Counted from the first letter of the stretch, positions 27,083-39,023 are shown. The stretch: 64,000 nt of DNA from Rhizobium bangladeshense (GCF_017357245.1 NZ_CP071612.1:871001-935000); one strand, 5' to 3'. Program-made: numbers and translations. The notes: generated by a model from the sequence alone, not told the origin.

Positions 27083-27216
27083 CCCCTCATCCGGCCGCCG
27101 CCGCCTTCTCCCCGTAAACGGGGCGAAGGGACATGCCGCGCCCTCTCCGTTTCCTACCACCTCCCGCAGGGCATGTCCCCCGCCCCGTTTACGGGGAGCG
27201 GGTCAGGGTGAGGGGC
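27083..27216. repeat. Full-length palindromic element, family B
   Basis: The left half runs CCCCTCATCCGG...CTCCCCGTAAACGGGG...GGGACATGCC. The right half is close to its reverse complement (GGCATGTCCC...CCCCGTTTACGGGG...GTGAGGGG). The whole forms a roughly 134-bp imperfect palindrome with internal GTAAAC-loop hairpins, like a non-autonomous palindromic element. It lies 116 bases before glyQ. Confidence 0.7.
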
Positions 27217-27331
27217 AGAGGCAGCGGCAGCGGCTCTCGGCGACGCATACGACTGCCGCAAAACCCTTGACCCCCGCCGCCCCCCGTGGCACCTGTCGCG
27301 CCGATAATTCCCAAGCCAGCGGTGCCATCCC

Positions 27332-28284
<953 letters not shown>

Positions 28285-28288
<4 letters not shown>

Positions 28289-28836
28289 CGAAAAAGCCCG
28301 CCAGCCGTATCATCCATATCAACGGCTGGCCAGGCACGGGAAAGCTGACTGTCGGCCGCATGCTGGCGAAAAGGCTCGGCGCGCGGCTCATCGACAATCA
28401 CACGCTGCTTAATCCAGCCGAAGCTCTTTTCACCCGCAGCGACCCTCTGCATGCATCACTGCGTGAGCAGATTCGGCGAGCGGTTTTCGATCACGCCGTG
28501 CGCGCCGATCCGGCTGAAAGTTTTGTTTTTACCGATGCTCTTGCGGATGACGAGCATGATAGTGCGATGTTCTCCTGGTATGTCGATCTGGCTGCTGCTA
28601 GAGGCGCGGATCTGGTCGCGGTTCTCCTCGATTGCGCGCCGGAGGAGAATGCCAGGCGCCTCATCTCGCCGGGCCGGTCCGAGGCGCTCAAGCTGACGGA
28701 TACGGCGAAGCTGCAACGGCTCCGGGCAAACTATAAACTGTTGCGCGGGCTGGCTGAACACACAGTCGAAATTGATACGACGGAGCTTTCACCGGAAGGG
28801 ACGGCGGCCTGGATTCTCGCGCATATCGGTGTTTGA
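28285..28836 (+). CDS. P-loop kinase-like protein overlapping glyQ
   Basis: A 183-aa protein with a Walker [10 protein letters not shown] (about 11-19) and shikimate/gluconate-kinase-like layout ([34 protein letters not shown]). It most resembles AAA/chloramphenicol phosphotransferase-like small kinases; the substrate is unknown. The GTG start at 28285 overlaps the glyQ stop by 4 bases. A copy of the glyQ 3' end lies just past its stop (see findings), so it may be an insertion. Confidence 0.72.
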
Positions 28837-28912
28837 CGACAGCCGGGAAACCTGCACTCCATATTGTCTTCGTGATGCCGTCGGCGTCAATCTGACGAGG
28901 CACATCCAAAAA

Positions 28913-28943
28913 AAGTCCTGCCCTCCAGGGACAGGCTTCTTTT
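28913..28943 (+). terminator. Probable terminator of the glyQ-kinase transcript
   Basis: AAG-CCTG-CCCT pairs with AGGG-CAGG-CTT with two one-base bulges around a CC loop, followed by CTTTT. It lies about 75 bases after the kinase stop. Confidence 0.55.
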
Positions 28944-29062
28944 GTATTGCGCAAACCATCGCTAAGTTATCATCTGGTGTTGCGACAACGTAGGCTTCGG
29001 TATCTCTTTTGAAGAGCGACATTTTTTACTTTAAAATTTCATATGAAAATTCCGTTTCTAGT

Positions 29063-30808
29063 ATGTTGCGCCTTTTATCATGGCCGATCTTATGCGCCAT
29101 GCTGCTCGCGCTGACCTCGTGCAGCAATTTCGACCGAGAGTTCACCGTCCAATCGGCAAACAGTACGGTTGAGGTCTACACCGACGGCACTGCCTTTGTG
29201 TCGGAGTTCTTCGACATCGAGGTCAAAAGGGCGGAAAATTACGGCGGCGTTTACGTTGATATCCCTCAACGTTTCACGGATGCCTCAGGTGGTGTTCACT
29301 GGCGCGATTTCCAACTGGCCGCAGCTCGGCGCGGCGGACTCGATGAATATTTTTCCATGGAAAACAATGTGCCGGGCTATTCGATTTATATAGGAATGGA
29401 GCACTGCAAAAGTTGCTCTGCAGATCTGCCCAAGGTTCCTACAAAGATCCAGATCGCTTACTGGCTCGGACGCCTGGTTCGCCAGGAAGGCGATCGCGAG
29501 ATTCTCTTCCTGCCGGCCTATATGGGCCGCGTGCATGGCCAGGGAGCCAAAAAAACGCTGACCCTGAAGCTGCCGCCGGGCGGAACGTTACGCCCTTCGC
29601 AACAGGATCGGGCGGCGGCCTATGACGTCATGCGCATCGCGCCGAATGAGCTCTTGGTGTCTGTTCCAGCAGGCAAGGGGGATAGAGTCCTGCCTGATAT
29701 CGAGATCGAATATCCCGCAGGGACCTTTGTGACCATAACGACCGGCAAGCGGGTAGAGTGGTGGCTTTCCGATCACTTTCTTCCATTCATCGCCATTTTG
29801 GGACCTCTCGTCGCCGGTCTGTTTGTGCTCACGAGATTGGGGCAGGGTTGGCGATTGCCTGCTCCGATAGCCGTCGACATCAAAATGTCGAAGAGCATAT
29901 CCCCGGCTCTGGCAGCCTATGTGTTCCGGAATTGGAAGACAGATGCGACAAAAGCAGCCTTCATGGCGTCCGTCTGCCAGCTCGCAGTAAGGCGAATGCT
30001 TCGCATTTCCAGCCTGGATGAAGATGCGGAGGCTTCGAACTTATTCACAAAGCAAGAGCGCAAGAAGGGCAAGCCGGGTCGTTCCAGATGGTATGCTCTT
30101 CCAGCAGCGACGCGCTTGGTATTCGGCCAAATTGAAGGAGAGCGGCCTGTCGGCGATCGGCGTAGGGTTGTAGCTGCCCGCCGCACGTTGAGCGATGAAT
30201 TGCTTAAAGCGGTCGCTGAGGAATATCGGAAGTCCAGAGGCAAAGACCGATGGAGTTTGGCGACTTCGGCGACGATTCTGGGTCTTGGCGTTGCCGTCGC
30301 CTATATTACGGGCCTTTTGCTCTATTCCGCCGCCATCTTAGGGTTATTGTTCATTGGTTTTCTGGTCGTAACCATGTTCCGCCATCCTGAACGGTTTCCC
30401 GTGGCGACCGGCACCGCCGAGCAGTTCAAACAGGCGCTTGCTTTGATGGTGGGTCTTCCGGCGATGGTGATTGTTGCACTTGTCTATATCGGTACGACTG
30501 AGGTGGTCAGCGAACAGGTGCCATATCTGATGGCGATCTTGCTGCACGTTGCCGGCATTATTGCGGTTTTGGCGATGTTGCGCATTCCAACGTCGAAGCA
30601 GCAGCAGATCCGCAATAACATCCTCAGTTTGAATGGTTATTTCCGCGGCGAGATAGATGGTCCGGCAATGTCGGTCGAATCCTACGAGCACTATCTGCCA
30701 TTCGCCGTTGCGCTTGATGTCGAGCAACGCTGGACCGAATGCTTCAATCAGTGGCGAGAAAACGAAAAGATGGAGACCTATGCTCCGGATTGGCGGAGCA
30801 GTTCTTAA
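29063..30808 (+). CDS. DUF2207 lipoprotein-type membrane protein, first copy
   Basis: A 581-aa protein. The N-terminus MLRLLSWPILCAMLLALTSC is a lipoprotein signal with lipobox LTSC. A DUF2207 extracytoplasmic domain (about 25-240) has WWLSDHFLPF leading into a membrane helix (about 246-268). Further helices follow near 420-470 and 485-535. It is a diverged paralogue of the gene at 32865 and lacks that protein's Gly/Ser tail. Base composition looks less GC-rich than its neighbours. The start is uncertain because no ribosome site precedes the ATG; a TTG at 29009 is in frame. Confidence 0.72.
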   Translation: MLRLLSWPILCAMLLALTSCSNFDREFTVQSANSTVEVYTDGTAFVSEFFDIEVKRAENYGGVYVDIPQRFTDASGGVHWRDFQLAAARRGGLDEYFSMENNVPGYSIYIGMEHCKSCSADLPKVPTKIQIAYWLGRLVRQEGDREILFLPAYMGRVHGQGAKKTLTLKLPPGGTLRPSQQDRAAAYDVMRIAPNELLVSVPAGKGDRVLPDIEIEYPAGTFVTITTGKRVEWWLSDHFLPFIAILGPLVAGLFVLTRLGQGWRLPAPIAVDIKMSKSISPALAAYVFRNWKTDATKAAFMASVCQLAVRRMLRISSLDEDAEASNLFTKQERKKGKPGRSRWYALPAATRLVFGQIEGERPVGDRRRVVAARRTLSDELLKAVAEEYRKSRGKDRWSLATSATILGLGVAVAYITGLLLYSAAILGLLFIGFLVVTMFRHPERFPVATGTAEQFKQALALMVGLPAMVIVALVYIGTTEVVSEQVPYLMAILLHVAGIIAVLAMLRIPTSKQQQIRNNILSLNGYFRGEIDGPAMSVESYEHYLPFAVALDVEQRWTECFNQWRENEKMETYAPDWRSSS

Positions 30809-30920
30809 AGGGGCGGCGATATCGAAGTCTGTTTCAATTCAGCTGAAGACAACCGCGCCAAGATGACTTTCCCTTGCCGAATCACTAACGTGCGATCAAC
30901 AAATCGGGGAGCCCATCCGC

Positions 30921-31472
30921 ATGTATCTAATACTCGCTCTTATCGTTGTCATCGCGCTTTACATCGTCTTCATCTATAACGGCCTGGTTCGCTCCCGGCA
31001 GATGGCTGAGGAAGCCTGGTCGGGCATCGATGTGCAGTTGAAGCGCCGCGCCGATCTGATCCCGAACCTGATCGAGACCGTCAAGGGTTATGCCGCCCAT
31101 GAGAAGTCGACGCTCGAGGAGGTGGTTTCACTCCGTAACAAGGCGCAGGCCGTGCCATCCGGCGATGTCGCCGGCAGGGCGCAGGTGGAAGGGCTGCTCG
31201 GCCAGGCACTCGGGCGCGTCATCGCGCTCGCCGAGGCCTATCCGGATCTCAAGGCCAACCAGAATTTTGCCGAGCTACAGGAATCGCTGGAAGCCATGGA
31301 AGGCGAGCTGCAGATGTCGCGGCGTTATTACAATGGTGCGGCCCGCGATCTGAACGTCAAGGTCGAAAGCTTCCCCTCCAATCTCGTTGCCGGCCAGTTC
31401 GGTTTTGCCAAGCGGGAATATTTCGAAATCACCAATGAGGCCGATCGTGCCGTCCCCAGCGTCAAATTCTGA
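30921..31472 (+). CDS. lemA: LemA family protein
   Basis: A 183-aa protein with one N-terminal membrane helix (LILALIVVIALYIVFIYN) and a helical LemA domain: NGLVRSRQMAEEAWSGIDVQ, RRADLIPNLIETVKGYAAHE, YPDLKANQNFAELQESLEAM and the conserved C-terminal FPSNLVAGQFGF. LemA and DUF2207 genes are frequent neighbours in bacteria, and one DUF2207 gene lies on each side here. The molecular role is unknown; membrane-associated. Confidence 0.9.
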   Translation: MYLILALIVVIALYIVFIYNGLVRSRQMAEEAWSGIDVQLKRRADLIPNLIETVKGYAAHEKSTLEEVVSLRNKAQAVPSGDVAGRAQVEGLLGQALGRVIALAEAYPDLKANQNFAELQESLEAMEGELQMSRRYYNGAARDLNVKVESFPSNLVAGQFGFAKREYFEITNEADRAVPSVKF

Positions 31473-31563
31473 CGATCCGGCATTTTGCCTTTGCGAAAAA
31501 GCGATTAAGAGCAAGGGCAGGTGGCGACGCGCCTTAGCCTCGCTCATGGACGGAAGACATAGC

Positions 31564-32826
31564 ATGACACGCAAAGCCAAACTCACGATCATCCCGCCGG
31601 GCAAGCCGCTTTCGGGCCGCGCCATGCCGCCGGGATCGAAGTCGATCACCAACCGCGCGCTCTTGCTGGCGGGCCTTGCCAAGGGCACGAGCCGGCTGAC
31701 CGGCGCGCTGAAGAGCGACGATACGCGTTATATGGCCGATGCGCTGCGCGCCATGGGAGTTGCGATCGACGAACCCGACGACACCACCTTCGTCGTCACC
31801 GGCAGCGGCAGGCTCATGCCGCCGAAAGCGCCGCTCTTCCTCGGTAATGCCGGCACGGCGACACGCTTCCTGACGGCGGCGGCTGCCCTGGTCGACGGCA
31901 CCGTCATCGTCGATGGCGACGAACACATGCGCAAGCGCCCGATCGGCCCGCTGGTCGAGGCGATGCGCACGCTCGGCATCGATGTGAGCGCCGAGACCGG
32001 CTGCCCGCCGGTCACCGTCAGGGGGACCGGCCGCTTTGAGGCCGACCGGATCCTGATCGATGGCGGCCTCTCCAGCCAATATGTCTCGGCCCTGCTGATG
32101 ATGGCGGCGGGCGGCGACCGGCCGGTTGACATCGAACTCGTCGGCGAGGATATCGGCGCGCTGGGCTATATCGATCTCACCACGGCGGCGATGAAGGCCT
32201 TCGGCGCCAAGGTCGAGAAGACCAGCGCCGTCACCTGGCGCGTCGAGCCGACCGGCTACCGCGCCGCCGATTTCGTCATCGAGCCGGATGCCTCCGCCGC
32301 GACCTATCTCTGGGCGGCCGAAGTGCTGAGCGATGGCAGGATCGATCTCGGCGTCCCGAACGATGCCTTCACTCAGCCGGATGCCAAGGCTTACGAGACG
32401 ATCGCCAAGTTCCCGAATCTGCCGGCTGAAATCGATGGCTCGCAGATGCAGGATGCCATTCCGACGATTGCCGTGCTTGCCGCCTTCAACGAGACGCCGG
32501 TCCGTTTCGTCCGGATCGCCAATCTGCGCGTCAAGGAGTGCGACCGCATCCGCGCCCTGTCGACGGGGCTTAACAACATCCGCGAAGGGCTGGCCGTCGA
32601 GGAGGGTGATGATCTGATCGTCCATGCCGATCCTGATCTCGCCGGTCAGACGCTGCCGGCGGAGATCGACACTTTTGCCGATCACCGCATCGCCATGAGC
32701 TTTGCGCTCGCCGGCCTCAAGATCGAGGGCATCACCATTCTCGATCCCGATTGCGTCGGCAAGACCTTCCCCGCCTATTGGCGGACGCTCGCGGCACTCG
32801 GCGTGACATACCGGGACAAGGATTGA
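31564..32826 (+). CDS. aroA: 3-phosphoshikimate 1-carboxyvinyltransferase (class I-like)
   Basis: A 420-aa EPSP synthase. It has PGSKSITNRALLLAGLAKG (23-41), LGNAGTATRFL (93-103), SSQYVSALLMMA and the late DHRIAMSFALAGL. It joins phosphoenolpyruvate to shikimate 3-phosphate. The GNAGTA loop is of the class I kind, unlike the rhizobial class II enzymes, and the Pro after the loop Arg in E. coli AroA is Phe here. It sits inside a lemA/DUF2207 block, an odd place for a shikimate gene, so it may be a second copy. Confidence 0.88.
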   Translation: MTRKAKLTIIPPGKPLSGRAMPPGSKSITNRALLLAGLAKGTSRLTGALKSDDTRYMADALRAMGVAIDEPDDTTFVVTGSGRLMPPKAPLFLGNAGTATRFLTAAAALVDGTVIVDGDEHMRKRPIGPLVEAMRTLGIDVSAETGCPPVTVRGTGRFEADRILIDGGLSSQYVSALLMMAAGGDRPVDIELVGEDIGALGYIDLTTAAMKAFGAKVEKTSAVTWRVEPTGYRAADFVIEPDASAATYLWAAEVLSDGRIDLGVPNDAFTQPDAKAYETIAKFPNLPAEIDGSQMQDAIPTIAVLAAFNETPVRFVRIANLRVKECDRIRALSTGLNNIREGLAVEEGDDLIVHADPDLAGQTLPAEIDTFADHRIAMSFALAGLKIEGITILDPDCVGKTFPAYWRTLAALGVTYRDKD

Positions 32827-32864
32827 CGGCAGGCGCGGCCGCGGCTGCCGGCGGGGAGACAGGG

Positions 32865-34799
32865 ATGGGGCGTCGGTTTTTCGGTTTTTGCTTGGCGCTG
32901 CTCTTGTTGGTGGCTGCCCAGGCGGCCTTTGCTACGGAACTGATCGACAGTTTCCTCTCCGACATTGCGCTCGAAAAGAGCGGTGCGATGACGGTGACGG
33001 AAACGATCACCGTGAATGCCGAGGGCGATCAGATCAATCACGGCATCTTCCGGGACTTCCCGCTCTATTTCACTGACGCCGGCGGCCGTCGCCGCAGCGT
33101 CGATTTCGACATGGTGTCGGTGAAGCGTGATGGCAGGGACGAGCCCTGGCACACGGAATCGATATCGGGCGGCATCCGCATCTATGCGGGCTCCGCCGAA
33201 GTGACGGTGGCGCCGGGCCGTCATCGTTACGTCTTCACCTACAGGACCAACCGCCAGATCCGCTATTTCGACTACCATAACGAGCTCTACTGGAACGTCA
33301 CCGGCAATGGCTGGATCTTCCCGATCCGCTCGGCGACGGCGACGGTGACGCTGCCGTCCGGCGTTACCGCCACCGAGACGACCTTCTTTACCGGCCCGCA
33401 GGGCGCCAAGGGGAAGGATGCCCGTGTCAGCGAAACCGGCGCCGGCCTCGTCTTTTCCACCACCGCGCCTCTTGGCCCCCAAGAAGGCTTGTCCTTTGCG
33501 ATCCGCATGCCGAAGGGCTCGATCGATCCGCCGAGCGCGGACATGGAGAGCAACTGGTGGCTGAAGGACAACCGCAACTATTTCATCGGCTTCGGCGGGT
33601 TGGCATTGGTCTTCGCCTATTACCTGAGATCCTGGCTGAAAGTCGGCCGCGATCCTGCGCGCGGCGTCATCGTGCCACGATGGGATGCCCCTGAAGGCAT
33701 TTCCCCAGCGCTGGTCAACTACATCGACAATAAGGGCTTCTCCGGGGAAGGCTGGACCGCACTTGCCGCCACGGCGCTCAATCTGGCGGTCCGCGGCTAC
33801 GTCAAACTCGAAGACCTGAAGAATTCGATCGTTATCCGCGGCACCGGCAAAGCGCTCGGCAAGGAGAAGTTTCAGGCCGGCGAGGCCGAGCTGCTGAAAT
33901 TCGCCGGCGGCGAAGGCAGCATGCTGACGATCGACAAGGCCAATGGCGAGCGGGTAAAATCGGTTGGGCAGTCCTTCCGTTCGGCGATCGAGAAGGAACA
34001 TCGCGGCAAATATTACAATTCCAACATCGGCTATACCATAGGCGGCGTCGCGCTCAGTGCCGCCGCCCTGGTGGCGCTGTTCGTCTTCGGCTCGCTGGAG
34101 CCTGACACGATCGCGCTGATGCTGATCCCGATTGCCGTCTCCGTCTTCATTTCAGTGTTCATCGCCGGTTTGGTCAAGTCGCTGCACCACGGCAGATCGC
34201 TGTTCGCCAAGGTCATGGCCGTCATCGCCGCAGCGGTCGGCGTTTTTGTCGGCATCAGCATTCTTTCCATCATTGTCCTGACGCTCGCCTCGTCGCTGAT
34301 CGAACTGCACGAGACGCCGATGCTCTTTGCCATCGGCGGCATCGTGCTGCTCAACATCCTCTATTTCTTCATCATGGGCGCGCCGACCCCGCTCGGCGCC
34401 AGGATGATGGACGGCATCGACGGCCTGCGGCAATATCTGACGCTTGCCGAGAAGGACCGCATGAACATGGCGGGCGCGCCTGCAATGTCGCCGCAGCATT
34501 TCGAGACGCTGCTTCCCTACGCCGTGGCATTGGGCGTCGAAAAGCCCTGGTCTCGCACCTTCGAGACCTGGCTTGCGGCAGCTTCCGCCGGCGCGGCCGC
34601 GGCCTACGACCCCTCCTGGTATTCCGGCGATTTCGACAGCGGCAGCTTCTCCGACCGCGTCGGCGGGTTCTCCTCGTCGATGGCGTCCACCATCGCTTCG
34701 ACGATACCCTCGCCGCCGCCGTCGAGTTCATCCTCCGGTTTTTCCAGCGGCGGCTCCTCCGGCGGCGGTGGCGGAGGCGGGGGAGGTGGAGGCTGGTAG
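32865..34799 (+). CDS. DUF2207 membrane protein with Gly/Ser tail, second copy
   Basis: A 644-aa protein. A signal peptide (GRRFFGFCLALLLLVAAQAA) is followed by a DUF2207 domain (about 20-230), WWLKDNRNYFIGFGGLALVF leading into a helix near 240, a soluble domain (GVIVPRWDAPEGISPALVNY), and four helices (about 390-510). The C-terminus has TLLPYAVALGVEKPWSRTFE and ends in a Ser/Gly run with about 12 consecutive Gly residues. It has the YciQ-like plan. It starts 38 bases after aroA and is followed by purD after 64 bases. Confidence 0.88.
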   Translation: MGRRFFGFCLALLLLVAAQAAFATELIDSFLSDIALEKSGAMTVTETITVNAEGDQINHGIFRDFPLYFTDAGGRRRSVDFDMVSVKRDGRDEPWHTESISGGIRIYAGSAEVTVAPGRHRYVFTYRTNRQIRYFDYHNELYWNVTGNGWIFPIRSATATVTLPSGVTATETTFFTGPQGAKGKDARVSETGAGLVFSTTAPLGPQEGLSFAIRMPKGSIDPPSADMESNWWLKDNRNYFIGFGGLALVFAYYLRSWLKVGRDPARGVIVPRWDAPEGISPALVNYIDNKGFSGEGWTALAATALNLAVRGYVKLEDLKNSIVIRGTGKALGKEKFQAGEAELLKFAGGEGSMLTIDKANGERVKSVGQSFRSAIEKEHRGKYYNSNIGYTIGGVALSAAALVALFVFGSLEPDTIALMLIPIAVSVFISVFIAGLVKSLHHGRSLFAKVMAVIAAAVGVFVGISILSIIVLTLASSLIELHETPMLFAIGGIVLLNILYFFIMGAPTPLGARMMDGIDGLRQYLTLAEKDRMNMAGAPAMSPQHFETLLPYAVALGVEKPWSRTFETWLAAASAGAAAAYDPSWYSGDFDSGSFSDRVGGFSSSMASTIASTIPSPPPSSSSSGFSSGGSSGGGGGGGGGGGW

Positions 34800-34863
34800 C
34801 TTTCTCGCTTGACCTTTCGCCCCTTGGCCCTTAACCGCCTGACGGAACAGGAAAGGGTGGCGC

Positions 34864-36147
<1,284 letters not shown>

Positions 36148-36240
36148 ACCGCCGAGTTCCCTAAATTTTTACCCTTTCCCCTGACGGGATGGAAACAAAG
36201 CTTCGCTATAACGCTCCCGTAGTGAGACGGAGGTGCGTTG

Positions 36241-36702
36241 ATGCGTCAGATTTTCCTCGGTGCGGCAATCCTGCTGATGGCAGGCTCGGCGGTGGCCTCT
36301 TCGATTGAGGTGATCGGCAAGACGGCAGCGCGTGCCGAGGGCAGCATCGTCACTGAAAGCTGCGCTGCTTGCCCGCCGCTGCAGGCCGAACAGAGCCACA
36401 AGGACTATGCGGTGCCGGAACTGAAACCGGGCGTCCTCCAGGCAAGCGAAGTCCGTAGCGTCGGCGGCGAAAAGAAGATCTATCGCACCGAAGCCTGGAT
36501 GGGCGGCTCGCCCGTCGTCTTCGTCACCAAGGCAACGCCGGAAGCCTTGGCTGCCGCCGAGCCTTCGATCCCGCCCGAACATGGCATAGACATGAACGCA
36601 ACGACCGCAGCCGTCATCGGCGGCGATGCCAGGCCGGTTGCCGCCGGCATGGCTGAACAGCCGGCGGCCCTCGATGTTTCCGAATTCAAGCTGCGTTTCT
36701 GA
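36241..36702 (+). CDS. Small exported protein, HPE1-like
   Basis: A 153-aa protein with a signal peptide (MRQIFLGAAILLMAGSAVAS), then a pair of Cys (ESCAACPPLQ), QSHKDYAVPELKPGVLQASE and YRTEAWMGGSPVVFV, an Ala-rich middle, and ALDVSEFKLRF at the end. I recall proteins with this pattern in rhizobia annotated as plant virulence effector HPE1-like; no function is established. A strong GGAGG site precedes the ATG. Confidence 0.65.
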   Translation: MRQIFLGAAILLMAGSAVASSIEVIGKTAARAEGSIVTESCAACPPLQAEQSHKDYAVPELKPGVLQASEVRSVGGEKKIYRTEAWMGGSPVVFVTKATPEALAAAEPSIPPEHGIDMNATTAAVIGGDARPVAAGMAEQPAALDVSEFKLRF

Positions 36703-37132
36703 AATCCAAGCCGCAAGACTGCTTTGCGCTTCCATGGCGAGCTGAGCCGCTCCGAACGTTCCCTGCCCCTGCCCGATCAAGGTGTCGATCGCTTGGGGTT
36801 CCACCACGGTGGAGCGAATGCACCCTCGAAGAGAAGCGGGGGTGCATTCGGCTTTGAAGCCCCGAGAAACGTCTGGACGTCGAAAACCGTGTGATGTTCG
36901 ACCGTCGCGTGAAAATGCGCGGGTTGTGTCGGAGCGCCACCCCCTGATTTTTAGGGAAATTCCCGTTGTTTTGAATAAAATTAAAGCTTTCTTATTGAGT
37001 CAGCTTCAATTCTTGTTCGCCGGTCGCAGCATGTTGTTTCAGCAGCGGTAGACGCGTCCTCCTGGATGCGCTCGCACAGGCGGTAGAAGACCGCACCGGA
37101 ATGTATTCCCTCATTCCCCTTTGCGAGGAATC
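36703..37132. other. 430-bp gap with a hairpin, before the chemoreceptor
   Basis: GAATGCACCC (36816-36825) and GGGTGCATTC (36840-36849) form a perfect 10-bp stem with a 14-base loop. Just before it CCACC-AC-GGTGG (36801-36812) is a second small hairpin. No good gene is visible. An A/T-rich stretch (36955-36995) may hold the chemoreceptor promoter. It could encode a small RNA. Confidence 0.4.
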
Positions 37133-38956
37133 ATGAAAAATTTGAAGATATCGAAGCAGCTCATATTGCTGGTCATTGGCCTGATGATGGCCTTCGCGAT
37201 CGCCACGTCCTTGCAGATCCGATCCTCGGTCGATGCGATTTACAAGGAGCGGTATGACATGCTCCGCGCCGAGGTTCAGTCGGCGGTCTCGGTTCTCAAG
37301 CTTTACCAGGCCAAGGTCACCGCGGGCGAAATGACGCTGGAGGATGCCCAGAAGCAGGCCTATACCACCGTCAACGGCATGAAATACGATCCGGACGGCT
37401 ATTTCTTCGGATATAGTTACGATCTCCAGATGATGTTCCACTACGATGCCTCTAAGGTCGGACAGAACCTGAAGGGCCAACCGGACAGCAAGGGCAAGCT
37501 CTATCGCGAAGAGCTGGTCAAGCTCGGCCAGCAGGGCGGCGGCCTTGTCGATTATTATTCCACCAGCAAGCCGGGCCAGCCGGTCGGCGATTACCGCAAG
37601 ACGGCCTATGGCCAGGCTTTCGAACCCTGGAAGGTCGTCGTCGTCACCGGCGTCTACACCGACGATCTCGATGCGCAGGTCAACAAAACGATCCTGACCG
37701 CCCTTTCCGGCAGCATCGTTCTCTTCTTCCTTGCCATGGCTGCCGCCTACGTCGTCATCCGCGGCATATCGGGACCTCTCAACAATGTCCACGCCGCCCT
37801 GAAGGCGGTGTCAGAAGAGGACGTTTCCATCGCCATCCCGCATACCGGCATGAACAATGAGGTCGGCATGATGGCAAAAGCGACCCTGTCGCTGCAGGAA
37901 AAGATCCGCGAACGCCATGCAATGTCCGACCGCGAGGCGGCCCAGCAGCTGGCGCTGGAAAGTGAGCGCGAAAACAACCTGCGCCAGCAGCAGGACGAGG
38001 CCGCGCTCCAGGCCCGCGTGGTGACGACGATCGGCCAGGCGCTGGAGCTGATCGCCCGCGGCGACCTTACCGTCCGCTGCGCCGATCTTGGCCAGAAATA
38101 CGCCGCCCTTCGCGACAACTTCAACGATGCGCTGTCGCATCTCGAAGCCGCCATGGCCAAGGTCAGCGTCAAGGGCAGTGACATCGGCACGAGCAAGGAA
38201 GAAATTCGCCGCGCCTCCAACGAATTGTCGCAGCGCACCGAGCGCCAGGCCGCAAGTCTGGAAGAAACATCTGCCGCCCTCGATCAGCTCACCGTCGCCG
38301 TCCGCCAGACCGCGGATGGCGCCCATGAGGCGAGCAAGCGCGTGCATGCCGTCAGCGCCGAGGCGACCCATAGCGATGCGATCGTCAGCCAGGCGATCGA
38401 GGCGATGAGCGGCATCGAGAAATCGTCTTCGGAGATCACCAAGATCATTGGCGTTATCGACGAGATCGCCTTCCAGACCAACCTCTTGGCTTTGAATGCC
38501 GGCGTCGAGGCGGCCCGTGCCGGCGAATCCGGCAAGGGTTTTGCCGTCGTCGCCCAGGAAGTGCGTGAACTCGCCCAACGTTCCGCCGCCGCGGCCAAGG
38601 AGATCAAGGACCAGATCGCCCGCTCCTCCAGCCAGGTCGATCACGGCGTCCGTCTGGTCGGCGAGGCAGGCGAGGCGCTGAAGCGCATCTCCGACCAGAT
38701 CAAGGCCGCCAACGAGATCGTCGCCAAGATCGCCCACAGCGCTTCCGAACAGGACACCACGCTGCGCTCGATCTCCTCGTCGGTGAATCAGCTCGACGCC
38801 GCCACCCAGCAGAACGCCGCCATGGCCGAAGAGACCACGGCATCGGCCGAGACGCTCGCCAGCGACACCGACGAACTGATCAACCTCATCCGCGGCTTCC
38901 GGGTCAGCGGCGAAAGCGCTGTACCGGTCACGCATCAAGGTCGTCGCGCTGCCTGA
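37133..38956 (+). CDS. Methyl-accepting chemotaxis protein with Cache domain
   Basis: A 607-aa receptor. Membrane helix 1 is at about 9-30, followed by a periplasmic single Cache domain (about 35-180, [34 protein letters not shown]), membrane helix 2 (about 186-208), HAMP (about 210-262), and a cytoplasmic signalling domain with the hairpin tip [20 protein letters not shown]. No C-terminal CheR/CheB-binding pentapeptide is present. The ligand is probably a small carboxylate, as for many single Cache sensors, but this is inference. It is a single gene; ATG with GAGGAA site. Confidence 0.92.
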   Translation: MKNLKISKQLILLVIGLMMAFAIATSLQIRSSVDAIYKERYDMLRAEVQSAVSVLKLYQAKVTAGEMTLEDAQKQAYTTVNGMKYDPDGYFFGYSYDLQMMFHYDASKVGQNLKGQPDSKGKLYREELVKLGQQGGGLVDYYSTSKPGQPVGDYRKTAYGQAFEPWKVVVVTGVYTDDLDAQVNKTILTALSGSIVLFFLAMAAAYVVIRGISGPLNNVHAALKAVSEEDVSIAIPHTGMNNEVGMMAKATLSLQEKIRERHAMSDREAAQQLALESERENNLRQQQDEAALQARVVTTIGQALELIARGDLTVRCADLGQKYAALRDNFNDALSHLEAAMAKVSVKGSDIGTSKEEIRRASNELSQRTERQAASLEETSAALDQLTVAVRQTADGAHEASKRVHAVSAEATHSDAIVSQAIEAMSGIEKSSSEITKIIGVIDEIAFQTNLLALNAGVEAARAGESGKGFAVVAQEVRELAQRSAAAAKEIKDQIARSSSQVDHGVRLVGEAGEALKRISDQIKAANEIVAKIAHSASEQDTTLRSISSSVNQLDAATQQNAAMAEETTASAETLASDTDELINLIRGFRVSGESAVPVTHQGRRAA

Positions 38957-38997
38957 GCGGCGCGGCGACAATCAGGATTTTCAGCACCAAAATCTTA

Positions 38998-39023
38998 GCG
39001 GCCGTCGGTTTTCCGGCGGCCGT
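38998..39023. terminator. Hairpin between the chemoreceptor and DUF523 genes
   Basis: GGCCGTCGG and CCGGCGGCC pair over a TTTT loop (9 bp, one G-T) and the stem extends by one C-G. It lies between convergent genes. No T run follows, so its strength as a terminator is uncertain. Confidence 0.4.

Noticed and set aside
33600..34799. C-terminal Gly run of the second DUF2207 protein as a frame error
   Set aside because: The Gly-run tail is in frame and similar Gly/Ser tails are common in DUF2207 proteins.
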